From: CAWIJJ01 sp963836405
Lineage (GTDB): Bacteria > Acidobacteriota > Terriglobia > Bryobacterales > Bryobacteraceae
Length of the DNA: 64,000 nt
Direction: 5' to 3'
Assembly: GCA_963836405.1 (NCBI GenBank)
Contig: CAWIJL010000005.1
Span: 434,001-498,000 of the forward strand
Below, piece by piece: positions 42,363 through 53,550 of the stretch. The position numbers and the translations under genes were made by a program. The notes below the pieces were generated by a model, which made no database searches, was not told the DNA's origin, and saw only the letters and a program-made list of their open reading frames with translations. The first letter of the stretch is position 1; each line of letters begins with the position of its first letter.

Positions 42363-43496
42363 CTATGCGGCACCGCGACCGCACACACCGCAGGGACCGC
42401 GACGCCGGTAATAGTAGCTCAACGCCGCCACAGCAAGCGCGAGACCCCAGAGTGGGAACAGCAGGGTGGGCCCGACCTGGAAGACGATTCCTCCGATGAG
42501 TTCCGTACCCTGTGCCCCACTGGCGGCCAACGCAGCCACCATCTTCGGCAGGCTGGACCAGATCGCGATGCCGCCCACCATCAGCAACACCGATACGAGC
42601 GATGCCGGGACTACCGCCATCGGGATGGGAACGCGGCGTCCGGCCAGGCCGAGCATCCAACGCGGGAAGACCTCGCCCCACCGCTGCATCAGGCCGACGG
42701 TGAGGACGGCTCCCACCAGACCGAAGGAGGCCAGGAAAAGTCCGGAGATCCAGACCCCACTTTGTTGTCCGCGACGCAGGTACTCTGCTGTCATTCCCAG
42801 TGGATACCCAAGCGCCCAGGCGTAGCGGGTGAGGGCATAGAAGACAGGCGCCAGCATCGATGCATACACCGCGATCCGGCACCAGCGCGCGGCGTTCGTC
42901 CCCTCCCCGGTGCCGTCGCCGCGGCCGCAATACAGGCAGGCGCCGGCGCTGCGGCGGCCGTAGCAGAGGGTCGCGGCCAGCCAGAGGAAGCCGCCGATCA
43001 GACACAGCAAGGGGTGGATCGTCGCCCACTGAGTCAAACTCTTCAGGTAGTCACGGCCGAGCGCCGCACCGGTGAACAGGCCGACGACGGCATAGGGGAG
43101 ATAGCCGAGCAGGACCAGCAGGTTGAGGTTGGTCATGAGCAGCAGCATGACCCCGGCGAGCAGGGCTCCGCCAGTGATGAAGAGAGGCCGGAGCGCCTTG
43201 CTTCGTGCACCGCGCAGCATCGCCGATCCCAGAGCTGCGGCCGGAATCCCGGTCATTATCACGACGATCCAGGCCACGCCCGGTCCGAACCGTCCAACCA
43301 CCGACCCCATGCCGTCGGAAGCGGCCTGGGGTGTGTAAGGAAACCCGCGCCCGGTTGCCGCCCAGTAGATGCCCATCGCGGCGTAGATCAGCGACCACGC
43401 CACTGCCGCGTAGGGCGTCCAACGGCGCCAGCCGCGGATTTCTCCAATACGAGCGGGCGCGATCTGGAGTATCGCGCTCGCCTGTTGTTCGCGCAT
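42363..43496 (-). CDS. polytopic membrane protein of unknown function
   Basis: 377 residues with about nine hydrophobic helices, including WTPYAAVAWSLIYAAMGIYW, FGPGVAWIVVIMTGIPAAAL and LLVLLGYLPYAVVGLFTGAAL. A cytoplasmic or external loop carries ACLYCGRGDG, and the C-terminus has CGVCGRGAA; the two CxxCGRG motifs could bind a metal or form a disulfide. It ends 3 bp from the pepF stop, convergent. I recall similar proteins in actinobacteria but no function. Confidence 0.72.
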   Translation of the reverse strand: MREQQASAILQIAPARIGEIRGWRRWTPYAAVAWSLIYAAMGIYWAATGRGFPYTPQAASDGMGSVVGRFGPGVAWIVVIMTGIPAAALGSAMLRGARSKALRPLFITGGALLAGVMLLLMTNLNLLVLLGYLPYAVVGLFTGAALGRDYLKSLTQWATIHPLLCLIGGFLWLAATLCYGRRSAGACLYCGRGDGTGEGTNAARWCRIAVYASMLAPVFYALTRYAWALGYPLGMTAEYLRRGQQSGVWISGLFLASFGLVGAVLTVGLMQRWGEVFPRWMLGLAGRRVPIPMAVVPASLVSVLLMVGGIAIWSSLPKMVAALAASGAQGTELIGGIVFQVGPTLLFPLWGLALAVAALSYYYRRRGPCGVCGRGAA

Positions 43497-43545
43497 TGCA
43501 AGCTTCTCACACTCCAGGACGTGCGACGTTCCTGAAAATGAGCAG

Positions 43546-44766
43546 TCAGCGGGCGACGCTGGCAGCCATGTTGACGATCTCGGTGCCGATGGCGAGCGCC
43601 GCGGTGGCGGCGGGGCTGGGCGCGTTGATCACGTGCAGGGCGTCGGGGCGGGCGATGAAGCGGAAGTCGTGAACGATCTCGCCTTCCGGGGAGAGGGCCT
43701 GAGCGCGCACGCCGGCGCCGCCGCGCTCGAGGTCGGAGGGCTGGACTTCCGGAACCAGGCGCTGGAGGGAGCGGCAGAAAAGCTCGCGGCTGAAGGAGCG
43801 GCGCAGCTCGAACCAGGCGGTGGAGGGATACTTGCGCAGGAAGCGCCAGAGACCGGGGTAGGTGAGGGCGTCCCACAGGTCGGCTGCGTTGAAGTCGGTT
43901 TTGCGGTAGCCTTCGCGGGCGGTGGCGAGGACGGCGTTGGGTCCGGCCTCGATGCCGCCGCCGATGAGGCGCGTGAAGTGCACGCCGAGGAAGGGGAACG
44001 CGGGGTCGGCGACCGGGTAGATCAGGTTGCGGACCAGGTGTTGGCGGTCTGGGCGCAGCTTGTAATATTCGCCGCGGAAGGGCAGGATGCGGGTGTCGCG
44101 GCGCTCGCCCGCGAGTTCGGCGACGCGGTCGCAATGCAGGCCGGCGCAGTTGATGAGGAAGGCCGCGGTGAACTCGCCCTTGGGGGTTTCGGCCACCCAG
44201 CCGGTTCCGGTGCGGCGCAGGGCGGTGACGCGGGCCCCGGTGACCACGCGGGCGCCGCGCGCGGTGAGCTTTTCGGCAAGCACGGCGCAGACGCGCGGAT
44301 AATCGACGATGCCTTCCTGCGGGACGTGCAGCGCGGCCACGCCGCCCACGTGCGGCTCGATTTCGCGCATTTGGGCGGCATCGAGCCAGCGCAGGCCTTC
44401 GAGTCCGTTGGCGGTGCCGCGCTCGAGCAGGTCGCGCAGGCGCGGCAGTTCGTTTTCGTTCGCCGCCACCACGAGTTTGCCGCAGATGTCGTGGGGGATT
44501 TCGTTTTCGCGGCAGAAGTCCACCATCTGGCGGATACCGGAGACGGCGAGGCGCGCCTTGGAAGTGCCGGGCTTGTAATAGAGGCCGCAGTGGAGCACGC
44601 CGCTGTTGTTGCCGGTCTGGTGGCGGCAGACGGCGTCCTCTTTTTCGAGCAGCGCGATGCGGGCGCCGGGGGCGCGCTCGATCAGGCGGTAGGCGGTGGC
44701 CAGGCCCACGATGCCGCCGCCCACGATGACGACGTCGCGGGGCGGGGCCGGGTCAGGATTTGCCAT
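43546..44766 (-). CDS. lhgO: L-2-hydroxyglutarate oxidase/dehydrogenase
   Basis: 406 residues of the FAD-dependent DAO fold. The dinucleotide motif DVVIVGGGIVGLATAYRL opens the protein. QTGNNSGVLHCGLYYKPGTSKARL is the signature of LhgO, and CAGLHCDRVAE and GVHFTRLIGGGIEAGPNAVLA follow. It oxidises L-2-hydroxyglutarate to 2-oxoglutarate, clearing a damage product or feeding electrons to quinone. The start overlaps the end of the squalene-hopene cyclase gene by 14 nt, so the two are translationally coupled, an odd metabolic pairing. ATG 44766 is followed directly by the FAD motif, which supports the start. Confidence 0.9.
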   Translation of the reverse strand: MANPDPAPPRDVVIVGGGIVGLATAYRLIERAPGARIALLEKEDAVCRHQTGNNSGVLHCGLYYKPGTSKARLAVSGIRQMVDFCRENEIPHDICGKLVVAANENELPRLRDLLERGTANGLEGLRWLDAAQMREIEPHVGGVAALHVPQEGIVDYPRVCAVLAEKLTARGARVVTGARVTALRRTGTGWVAETPKGEFTAAFLINCAGLHCDRVAELAGERRDTRILPFRGEYYKLRPDRQHLVRNLIYPVADPAFPFLGVHFTRLIGGGIEAGPNAVLATAREGYRKTDFNAADLWDALTYPGLWRFLRKYPSTAWFELRRSFSRELFCRSLQRLVPEVQPSDLERGGAGVRAQALSPEGEIVHDFRFIARPDALHVINAPSPAATAALAIGTEIVNMAASVAR

Positions 44767-46690
44767 ATTCGGCCAGGGCCAACATGGGGAAGTAATCGCG
44801 ATACATGGCGTAGGTCAGGTAGAAGACGTTGGGAAATCCGGTGCCGGTGGTGGCGCCTTCGGGCCAGCCGCCATCGGGGCGCTGGCGGTCGAGCAGGTAT
44901 TCGACGCCGCGGCGGACGGCGGAGGAAGTGCGGTCGCCCGCGGCCAGCAAGCCAAGCACGGCCCAGGCGGTTTGGGATGGGCAGCTTTGCGCGGGCACGA
45001 AGCGGTCGCGGCCGTAGCTGGCGCAGGATTCGCCCCAGCCTCCATCCACGTTCTGGACGGAGCGAAGCCAGGCGGCGGCGCGGGCGATCGCGTCGTGGGA
45101 ACGGGGCAGGCCCGCGGCCGCGAGTCCGCGCATCGCGAGGAAGGTTCCGTAGACGTAATTGACGCCCCAGCGGCCGTACCAGCTTCCGTCCTTTTCCTGC
45201 GCGTCGAGGAGGTATTCGACGCCGCGACGGACGGAATCGTGGCCGGCGAGACCGCGGCGGCAGAGCGATTCGACGACGCGCCCGGTGATGTCGGGGCAGG
45301 TGGGATCGAGCATGGCGTTATGGTCGGCGAAGGGCACCTGGTTGAGCACGGCCCAGTTGTTGTCCACGTCGAAGGCCGCCCAGCCGCCGTCTTCCGACTG
45401 CATCGCCAGCAGCCAGTTGATGGCGCGCCGCTCGGCCGCCGCCTGCGCTTTTGGGTTCGAAGATTTGGCGTGTAGGAGGGCCAGCAGCACCATGGCGGTG
45501 TCGTCGATATCGGGGTAGAACTCGTTGGCGAATTCGAAGGCCCAGCCGGAGGGTTCGGTGTCGGGACGTTTTACCGACCAGTCGCCTTTGCGGCGGACCT
45601 CTTTGGAGACCAGCCAGTCGGCGGCGCGGGTCATGCGCGGATCGGAATCGATCCCGCCTTCACCCATGGCGAAGGCACAGATGGCGGTGTCCCAGATGGG
45701 GGAGACGCAGGGCTGGAACTGGAAGCGGTCCCCGGTTTCGATGAGGAGCGATTCGAAGTGGCGGATGGCTTCGACCAGGTCGGGATGGTCTTCGGCGTAG
45801 CCGAGCGCGTCGAGCGCCATGATGAAGTACATCATCGCCGGGTAGATGGCGCCGAGGCCTTCGGTGTGTTGGGTGCGTGCCAGAATCCAGCGTTCGGCCT
45901 GGCGGATGGCGGCGGCGCGGATGCGGTCCGAGCCGCGCTTTTCCCAAACCTTGAAGACACGGTCGAGGTTCAGAAACAGCACGGAGAGTCCGCTGCGCAT
46001 GCGCAGCGAGAGGCTCACGCCGGGGAGCAACAGTTCGTCGACGGTGAAGCCGTCCGGGGCCCTTCGGTTGGCGCCGCGCGCCTGCACGATGGAAAGCGGC
46101 ACCAGGATGGAGCGCGTCCACGAGGACATCTCGTAGAGCACATTGCCCGGCAGCATGGTGATTTCGGGCGGAACGGAGGGGGCGAACTTGCGCGGGTAGA
46201 GGCCGAAGAGGCTCAGGTTGATCTTGACGTAGCTGTTGGCGGCCTGGAGTCCGCCGAGGGCGAGGATGCGTTCGCGGGCGCCGCGGAGCGGCTCGGAATC
46301 GGGCGGGATGCCGGCCAGCTTGAGCGCGCAATAGGCCTTGACGGTGGCGCTGACTTCGGAAAGGCCGCCGCTGTAGATGTTGAAACCGCCATCGGGCAGC
46401 TGCCGTTCCAGGATGGAGCGGGCGGCTTTATCGATGCGCGTGCGGCTGGGCGGGTTCCACGCGGCGCCCTCGGGCTGGTGCAGCCAGAGCTGTAGAAGGA
46501 TGTAGTCGGATTCGAGGGTACTGTCCGCGGTCAGCTCGCCGCACCAGAAACCATCGGGCGCCTGCTGGGCAAACAGGTATTCGGAGGCCTTATGAAGCGC
46601 GGCGGCGGCATCTTCGCGGGAGCCTCGGGTGACAGTTTCAGTCTGACGGCGGGTTCCACGTGGCGCTGGTTCCAACCATTCGTAAGACAT
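44753..46690 (-). CDS. shc: squalene-hopene cyclase
   Basis: 645 residues, the usual length. The catalytic DXDD motif is present as DIDDTAM (Asp394-Asp397). QW repeats are abundant, for example QLPDGGFNIYSGG, QSEDGGWAAFDVDNNW, QEKDGSWYGRWGVNYVYGTF and QNVDGGWGESCASYG. The enzyme cyclises squalene to hopene/hopanol on the membrane, giving hopanoids that stiffen the envelope. ATG 46690 is chosen over upstream codons because it begins the family-like sequence. It overlaps lhgO downstream. Divergent from a small membrane-protein gene across 88 bp that should contain both promoters. Confidence 0.93.
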   Translation of the reverse strand: MSYEWLEPAPRGTRRQTETVTRGSREDAAAALHKASEYLFAQQAPDGFWCGELTADSTLESDYILLQLWLHQPEGAAWNPPSRTRIDKAARSILERQLPDGGFNIYSGGLSEVSATVKAYCALKLAGIPPDSEPLRGARERILALGGLQAANSYVKINLSLFGLYPRKFAPSVPPEITMLPGNVLYEMSSWTRSILVPLSIVQARGANRRAPDGFTVDELLLPGVSLSLRMRSGLSVLFLNLDRVFKVWEKRGSDRIRAAAIRQAERWILARTQHTEGLGAIYPAMMYFIMALDALGYAEDHPDLVEAIRHFESLLIETGDRFQFQPCVSPIWDTAICAFAMGEGGIDSDPRMTRAADWLVSKEVRRKGDWSVKRPDTEPSGWAFEFANEFYPDIDDTAMVLLALLHAKSSNPKAQAAAERRAINWLLAMQSEDGGWAAFDVDNNWAVLNQVPFADHNAMLDPTCPDITGRVVESLCRRGLAGHDSVRRGVEYLLDAQEKDGSWYGRWGVNYVYGTFLAMRGLAAAGLPRSHDAIARAAAWLRSVQNVDGGWGESCASYGRDRFVPAQSCPSQTAWAVLGLLAAGDRTSSAVRRGVEYLLDRQRPDGGWPEGATTGTGFPNVFYLTYAMYRDYFPMLALAEYGKS

Positions 46691-46778
46691 GGGTCGAAGG
46701 TATATGGTAACTGGAAACGAACGGCAATCGGACGCGAACCGGCAGTTATACTGAACGGGGAGAAAGGAGTCCGAAATC

Positions 46779-46964
46779 ATGAACGCAATCGCCGCTTTGC
46801 CGCTGCTGTTGATCTATGTTGCATTCCTCGTATTCTGCGTCTGGGGCTTTTACACGATTGTGCGGTCGTTGCAGGCAATCAGCCAGACGTTGCAGGAGAT
46901 TCGAGACGCGCTTGGCCGGGGCCCGATTTCGCCGCCTCCGGGCGGAGGCTGGCCTACCACGTAA
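46779..46964 (+). CDS. small single-span membrane protein
   Basis: 61 residues: a hydrophobic helix (ALPLLLIYVAFLVFCVWGFYTIV), then a short amphipathic helix (LQAISQTLQEIRDALG) and a Pro/Gly tail. A strong Shine-Dalgarno (AAAGGAGTCC) precedes ATG, and TATACT at 46747-46752 may be its -10. It lies 10 bp before the YceH gene and is probably co-transcribed. Function unknown; possibly a small membrane regulator. Confidence 0.7.
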   Translation: MNAIAALPLLLIYVAFLVFCVWGFYTIVRSLQAISQTLQEIRDALGRGPISPPPGGGWPTT

Positions 46965-46974
46965 ACTTGTAGCC

Positions 46975-47592
46975 ATGGACCTGTTACTGGACGACGTCGA
47001 AGTGCGCGTGCTGGGCGCGCTGCTGGAGAAGGAGATTGCGACGCCGGACTATTATCCGCTGTCGTTGAACGCGCTGGTAAACGCGTGCAATCAGAAATCC
47101 AATCGCGAGCCGGTGGTGAACTACGACGATGGCATGGTGGAGGACGCGCTGCTTGCGCTACGCGAGAAGGGGCTTTCGACGCGGCTTAGCGGCAGCGATA
47201 TGCGGGTGCCGAAATTCGGCCAGCGTTTCACGGAGAAATTCAACCTGGGGCGGCGCGAGGCCGCGGTGATGTGCGTGCTGATGCTGCGCGGGGCGCAGAC
47301 GGTGGGCGAACTGCGCGGCCGCACGGAGCGGCTGTACAACTTCGACGACCTGGAGGCGGTGGAGAGTACGTTGAGCCGCCTCGCCGAGATGGAGTTCGTG
47401 AAGCGGCTGCCGAAGCAGGCGGGCACGAAGGAGCCGCGCTGGGCGCAGTTGCTGGCAGGCGAGGTGGCGGAGGAAGCGGCGGGCGAGGAGGCGGCGCGCG
47501 GGCCGGCGGCGCGGGACAGGCTGGCGGCGCTCGAGGCGGAGGTCGCGGACCTCAAGCGGCAATTCGAAGAATTCCGGAGCAAGTTCGAATAA
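46975..47592 (+). CDS. yceH: YceH/DUF480-family winged-helix protein
   Basis: 205 residues, near the usual ~215. The opening LDDVEVRVLGALLEKEIATPDYYPLSLNAL and CNQKSNREPVVNYD are the family signature, followed by a second winged helix with REAAVMCVLMLRGAQTVGELR and LYNFDDLEAVESTLSRL. The C-terminus is a charged coiled coil (AALEAEVADLKRQFEEF). The family is widespread and of unknown function; the tandem winged helices suggest nucleic-acid or protein binding. ATG 46975 is chosen from the family start. Confidence 0.92.
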   Translation: MDLLLDDVEVRVLGALLEKEIATPDYYPLSLNALVNACNQKSNREPVVNYDDGMVEDALLALREKGLSTRLSGSDMRVPKFGQRFTEKFNLGRREAAVMCVLMLRGAQTVGELRGRTERLYNFDDLEAVESTLSRLAEMEFVKRLPKQAGTKEPRWAQLLAGEVAEEAAGEEAARGPAARDRLAALEAEVADLKRQFEEFRSKFE

Positions 47593-47597
47593 GCGGG

Positions 47598-49001
47598 CTA
47601 AAGCGGATTCCAGAACGTCATGCCGCTCGGCTGACCGGCCTGGAGCTCGCGAATCCCCATTTTGCCGTGCTGGTCCACCAGAATTTGATAGAGCGGCACA
47701 TCGCGCTCTTTCACCACGTAGGTGCCGATCTGGAGGGCGAAAGACTCCTCGTAAGTGGACGCGATGAGGGGGCTCTCGCCCGTGACGCGCACGCGGAACT
47801 GCGCGGTGGAAGGTTCGTAGTTCGCGTAACTGTAGCAGCGATTGACGCAGATGCGGTCGAGCATGTGGGAGAGGGCGTTGATACGGAGCCCCGGGGCGTC
47901 GATGCCGGCCACCATGCGTTGATTGGAGGGAAGGCGCGAGACGAGCGCGGCCATGCGGTCCTCGAACCCGTTGAGCGCGCGCTCGTCGCGATACAGAAAG
48001 ACGAAGAAGAGAGCGGCGGCGGCGACGGCGGCATAGCGTTCCCAGGGGCGGGAGGGCGCCTGGGCGAGCAGCGCGCACAGCAGCACGCCGATGGCCAGCG
48101 ACATGCGTTCCGCGATGAAGGCGAGCGAATGCTTGTAACCCGGCAGCAGCACCGAGCCGGGAAGGAATAACACGCCGGCGGCCGTGAGCAGGAAAACCTG
48201 AAGCGGCACGGAGAGCCCGATTTTGGCGCGGATCAGCTTGACGAAGCGCAGGACGGCGAGAACCAGCAGCACGGCGACGATGACGGCGTACTTGTCGTCA
48301 TAGACAAGCAGTTGGTCGAGCCCCGAAATGTTGGTGAGCTGGCTACCGGACCAGCGCGTGGCCCAGAGGGTACCGGTGACGATGCGGAGGATGAAGATTG
48401 CCAGCACCGATGCGCCAACCAGCGCGGTGCGGCGGCCGGGGCCGAGGCGCCGCGCGATCCACACGTAGACGAGCACGGCCGCGGCCCACAGCACCGGAAG
48501 CGCGTGGGCCACGTAGGCGCCGGCGAGAATGCAGGCGGCGATGCCGAGGCCGGCGGGCTTGAAGTTCCAGGCCGCGGCAAGCGCCCAGAAGCACAGGCCG
48601 AGGCTCAAGTAGAAGTTGAAGAAGCCGATGTGAAAGACCCAGCCGTAAGCGAGCGGGAGGAGGAACGCCAGCATCTCCCAGGACGTACGGCCGGCCACGG
48701 CACGCACGAACGCCCAGGCGCCGGAAACGAACGCGAGCACGGCCAGTGAGACGGCGAAGCGCTGGGCGAGATCCGCGCCGAAGGCGGAGAGGAACGCGGA
48801 AAGCATCCAGTCGAAGAGAATGTTGGTGGTCTGCGGGACCACCACGATCCCCGGCGCCTGTCCGGCCGCGGCGAGCTGCGCCAGCCACGCGTTGTAGATG
48901 TGGCTGCCGAGGTCGCCCGCCTGGATTCGCGATTGCCAGAAGCACGGCAGCAGGGCCGCGGCCAGCGCGAGCGCGTACAACAGGCGGGGATGTTTGGACA
49001 T
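47598..49001 (-). CDS. polytopic membrane protein, glycosyltransferase-like topology
   Basis: 467 residues with about 10-11 helices and a soluble C-terminal domain of ~110 residues. The first loop has QAGDLGSHIYNAWLAQ, which resembles the acidic first loop of membrane glycosyltransferases (GT-C fold) without the canonical motif. The C-terminal domain (NQRMVAGIDAPGLRINAL...YEPSTAQFRVRVTGESPL) is likely periplasmic. It converges on yceH with a 5-bp gap. The substrate and even the enzymatic status are uncertain. Confidence 0.7.
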   Translation of the reverse strand: MSKHPRLLYALALAAALLPCFWQSRIQAGDLGSHIYNAWLAQLAAAGQAPGIVVVPQTTNILFDWMLSAFLSAFGADLAQRFAVSLAVLAFVSGAWAFVRAVAGRTSWEMLAFLLPLAYGWVFHIGFFNFYLSLGLCFWALAAAWNFKPAGLGIAACILAGAYVAHALPVLWAAAVLVYVWIARRLGPGRRTALVGASVLAIFILRIVTGTLWATRWSGSQLTNISGLDQLLVYDDKYAVIVAVLLVLAVLRFVKLIRAKIGLSVPLQVFLLTAAGVLFLPGSVLLPGYKHSLAFIAERMSLAIGVLLCALLAQAPSRPWERYAAVAAAALFFVFLYRDERALNGFEDRMAALVSRLPSNQRMVAGIDAPGLRINALSHMLDRICVNRCYSYANYEPSTAQFRVRVTGESPLIASTYEESFALQIGTYVVKERDVPLYQILVDQHGKMGIRELQAGQPSGMTFWNPL

Positions 49002-49071
49002 TTACTCGAATCTAACATCAGGGCGTGCGCAACGCCTCCGCCTTCGTCCCATCCCCGCGAGTCCCGCGTAT

Positions 49072-52051
49072 TTACCCCGCCACGCCGCCGGCCGCGAGGG
49101 TGGCGGGTTCAGCTAAAGGGACGGCGGCGGCCGGCTTCAGCGCGGTGAGCATCTTGGTGACCTTCTCGCCGCCAGGAGGCGTGATCTCCAGCACCAGCGC
49201 GCTGTTGCGCGGCGTTTTGCCGCCGCTGCCTTCCATCACCAGGCGGTCGAAAACGGCGAAGAACGTATTCTCCCGGCCGAAGCTGAGGTCGTCCGCCATC
49301 TCGACAAATTGCTTCACCTGCTTGTTGAGCACGTCCGAGGTGACGGCTCCGGTTTGGCCGCGAAGCGCGTCGATGGTTTCATCGAGTTTCACCAGGCGCT
49401 GCAGGAAGGTGCGCTCCACTTCGTACAGGGTTGCCAGCGCTTCTTTTTGGACGGCCTGCAAGCTGACGCGCTGTTGCGCGCCACCGGTAAACCAGCGGGG
49501 CAGGGTGAGGCTGAGCGAACTCTGCACGAAATTGGCCCGCTGCATTTGCCGGTAGAGGTCGGCCGTCTGCGGGTCGTTATAGGCAAAGCCGACCGCCGCC
49601 ATGTGGTCGGTAACCTTCATCGTGGTGTACTTGGCCGAGATATACGCGCGCATGGTCTTGCGGGCCAGGTCCTGGAGGTTCTCGCGGCCGGGGCCGTCCG
49701 GAATCTGAAAAGCGGCGTTGACGCCATCGGTGTCGTAGCGGACAGTGTAGCGGGCCGAGACCTTTCCGAGCCCCTTCGGAAACTCGGAGCGAAGCTGGCC
49801 GGTGAAGGCGGTGGCGTTGACGATGCCCAGCAGCTCGGCGAACTCGAGGATCTGGTGCATCTCGTCGGGACGGGTTTTGTCGTCCTCCTGGAGCAGGTCG
49901 TACTGCACCGACATCTTAGGCAGGGTGCGGATCAGATACTCGCGGGAGCCCTCGGGCTGGAGGGCCTTGGCCACGCTGGCGAACAGGAACGTGGAGGCGG
50001 TCAGCTCGCCGCCGTGTTTCTTCCGCTGCTCGATCTGGGTCTTGGTGGTATAGATGTGGAGCAGACCGCCATCGTGGGTTTCCAGGGCGTCCTCGGTTTC
50101 CTGAAACACGCGGGTGAACCCTTCCACGCCATAGCCGAGTAAGTTGATCTGTAAGTGGGTGCTCGAAGAGACGGAGTGGGTAAATACACCTTTGTTCAAC
50201 CGCACGATGCGCGAGTTATAGGCGGCCAGCAGATCGGCAAAGTCGCCGCCGGCGGCGAGGCGCGCAAGGCGGGAGCCCTCCGCGGTGCTGACATCCACCT
50301 CCACGTCGAGCAGGGCGGTGGAAGAACTCGCCCGCGCAAACGCAAAATTGACCTGCGCGCTGTAACTGCGGTTGGCGGCCTCCACAATCTTCTTGTAATA
50401 CTTCTCCTTGAAGGAGGCCACGTTCTCGATAGTGGCGTGGATGTCGCGCAGCGCGCCGGCTACATTCGACTTGCGGATCTCCTCGAAGGTCCTGCCGAGC
50501 AGCTTTTCGGTTAGCCCCTGCAACTGTTTATCGGCCAGGTTCTTGAGCTGATCGGGCGTAGCCACCGCGTCCAGGCGCTTCAGCAGCGCATCCAGCGGGA
50601 AGGCGCCCTTGAGCCGGGCGATGACGTCGCGGACTTCGCTGTTGGCCTGATCCTCCAGGAAACTGCGGGCATCCTGGACGAGCTTGGCGAACTGGTTGAA
50701 GGCCGCGCCGTCGAGAAGAACGTCGAAGAGTTCCGGGTCCAGCCAGCCGGTTGAGAAGCGCGACCACCGCGGGATCGGTAATGCTTTTGAGGTCGTCCGG
50801 AATGGTCGCCTCTCCCAGGCGGTCGAGCATGGTGGTGAGTTGGGGAAGGCGATCCAGAAAATCTTCGTAAAGGTGGACGATGCGGCTGTCCAGGTTATTG
50901 TAGATATCCGCCACCTGACGGATCCTGGTGAGGAACGCGCCCAACGAAGTGTTGTCGAGAACCCCGTCAATGAGCTTCCCGGCGACATCGTGAACTGCCC
51001 CACTCGCGAGTTTTCCGGCGGCCTTTTCGAGCTCGTCGAGGTTCGAGTAAGTGCGCGCTTTGCCGAACAGTTTAAGCACGCTCTCGGCGTTAGCGCCGAA
51101 GGCCTTGGAGAGGAACTCGTCGGAGGTGTCGGGCAGACCCTTGAGGTGAACCTCGGCGTCAACTCCGAAATCGGCGGCGAAGTTGAACTCCGATTCGCGG
51201 CTCTTGCGGACCAGGAAGCGAACGAAGTTGGGGCTGGTGCCCGCCCGCGCCTCGAGATCGAAATCGCCCGCAATGCGGAATCCGGCGCTCAGGCCGGCGG
51301 CGATCTTCAGCCGGTAGTCGAGATCGAGGTTCAGCGCGCCGACTTCCAACTCCCGGCTTCCGGTCATGGAGTACCCGTAGCTGACCTGTCCGCGCACGGT
51401 GAGGTATCCGGAGAAGCGGGTGGCGATGACCTCGCCCGGAGCGGGTATTTCCTCGACGCTGTCCACCTGCTGGGGCAGGCGCAGCCCGGCGAACACGTCG
51501 TGGAGAATTTCGCGCGCGGGGGTCGAATCGGGATAGATTTTCAGGCGTTCATAGCCCAGGCTGCCTCCGGCTGTGACTCCGAAAGTGGCTTTGAGGGGCC
51601 CCACCGGAGCGCTGCCGGAAGCCGATGCATCCGCCTTGCCCTGCAACAGCAGGCGGACCATCAACTGGTTCGTTGCGGGCTGGAGGTTGCGCGTTTTGCT
51701 GAGGTCGAGTCCGGGCTCCGGCCAGACCAGTTCTATCTGGTGGAGGGCTTCGACGTTGCCAGAAACTCCGATTTTGACCGTCCCCGCGCCCCCCAGTTCC
51801 ACGGAACGTGTGGAGCCTACACCGACCTTGACGTCGGCGATACGATCAATCGATTTGTCGAAGATGCCGTTGGCATCGAAAATCTTCCGCCACGCGTCCT
51901 GGTCGGAATTGAGTTCTATCTGCCCGTCGCCATTCAGGAACGAGCGCTTGAACGTCTGCGGGGAAACCGGTAGCTGTAACATGATTGTGCCCTCCAGAGC
52001 GCGAACCAGCATATCAGGGCGGACAGGCAAGCGCATCTGGTCTTTTGCCAT
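49072..52051 (-). pseudogene. large protein of unknown function split by a 4-bp tandem duplication
   Basis: ATG 52051 begins MAKDQMRLPVRPDMLVRAL and the frame stays open for about 435 codons to the segment ALLNRLAG. The homologous continuation (DPELFDVLLDGAAFNQFAKL onward, ~560 residues) lies in the next frame and ends at 49072. At the junction the plus strand reads CCAGCCAGCC (50739-50748). Removing one 4-bp unit gives ...LNRLDPELFDVLL and a single 991-residue frame. The N-terminal half is beta-rich (GAGTVKIGVSGNVEAL, SGYLTVRGQVSYGYSM). The middle is helical (FLTRIRQVADIYNNLDSRIVHLYEDFLDRLPQL). The C-terminal half mixes both and has no signal peptide or known motif. No family recognised. It is divergent from pyk. 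Confidence 0.7.
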
Positions 52052-52112
52052 GGTTTCTTGACCTGAATTTCGCGGTGATATTGCCGCGGGTCTGGCACAA
52101 TGGTGGCGAGGG

Positions 52113-53525
<1,413 letters not shown>

Positions 53526-53550
53526 TGCTCTGCTACATTGGGATGACAAA

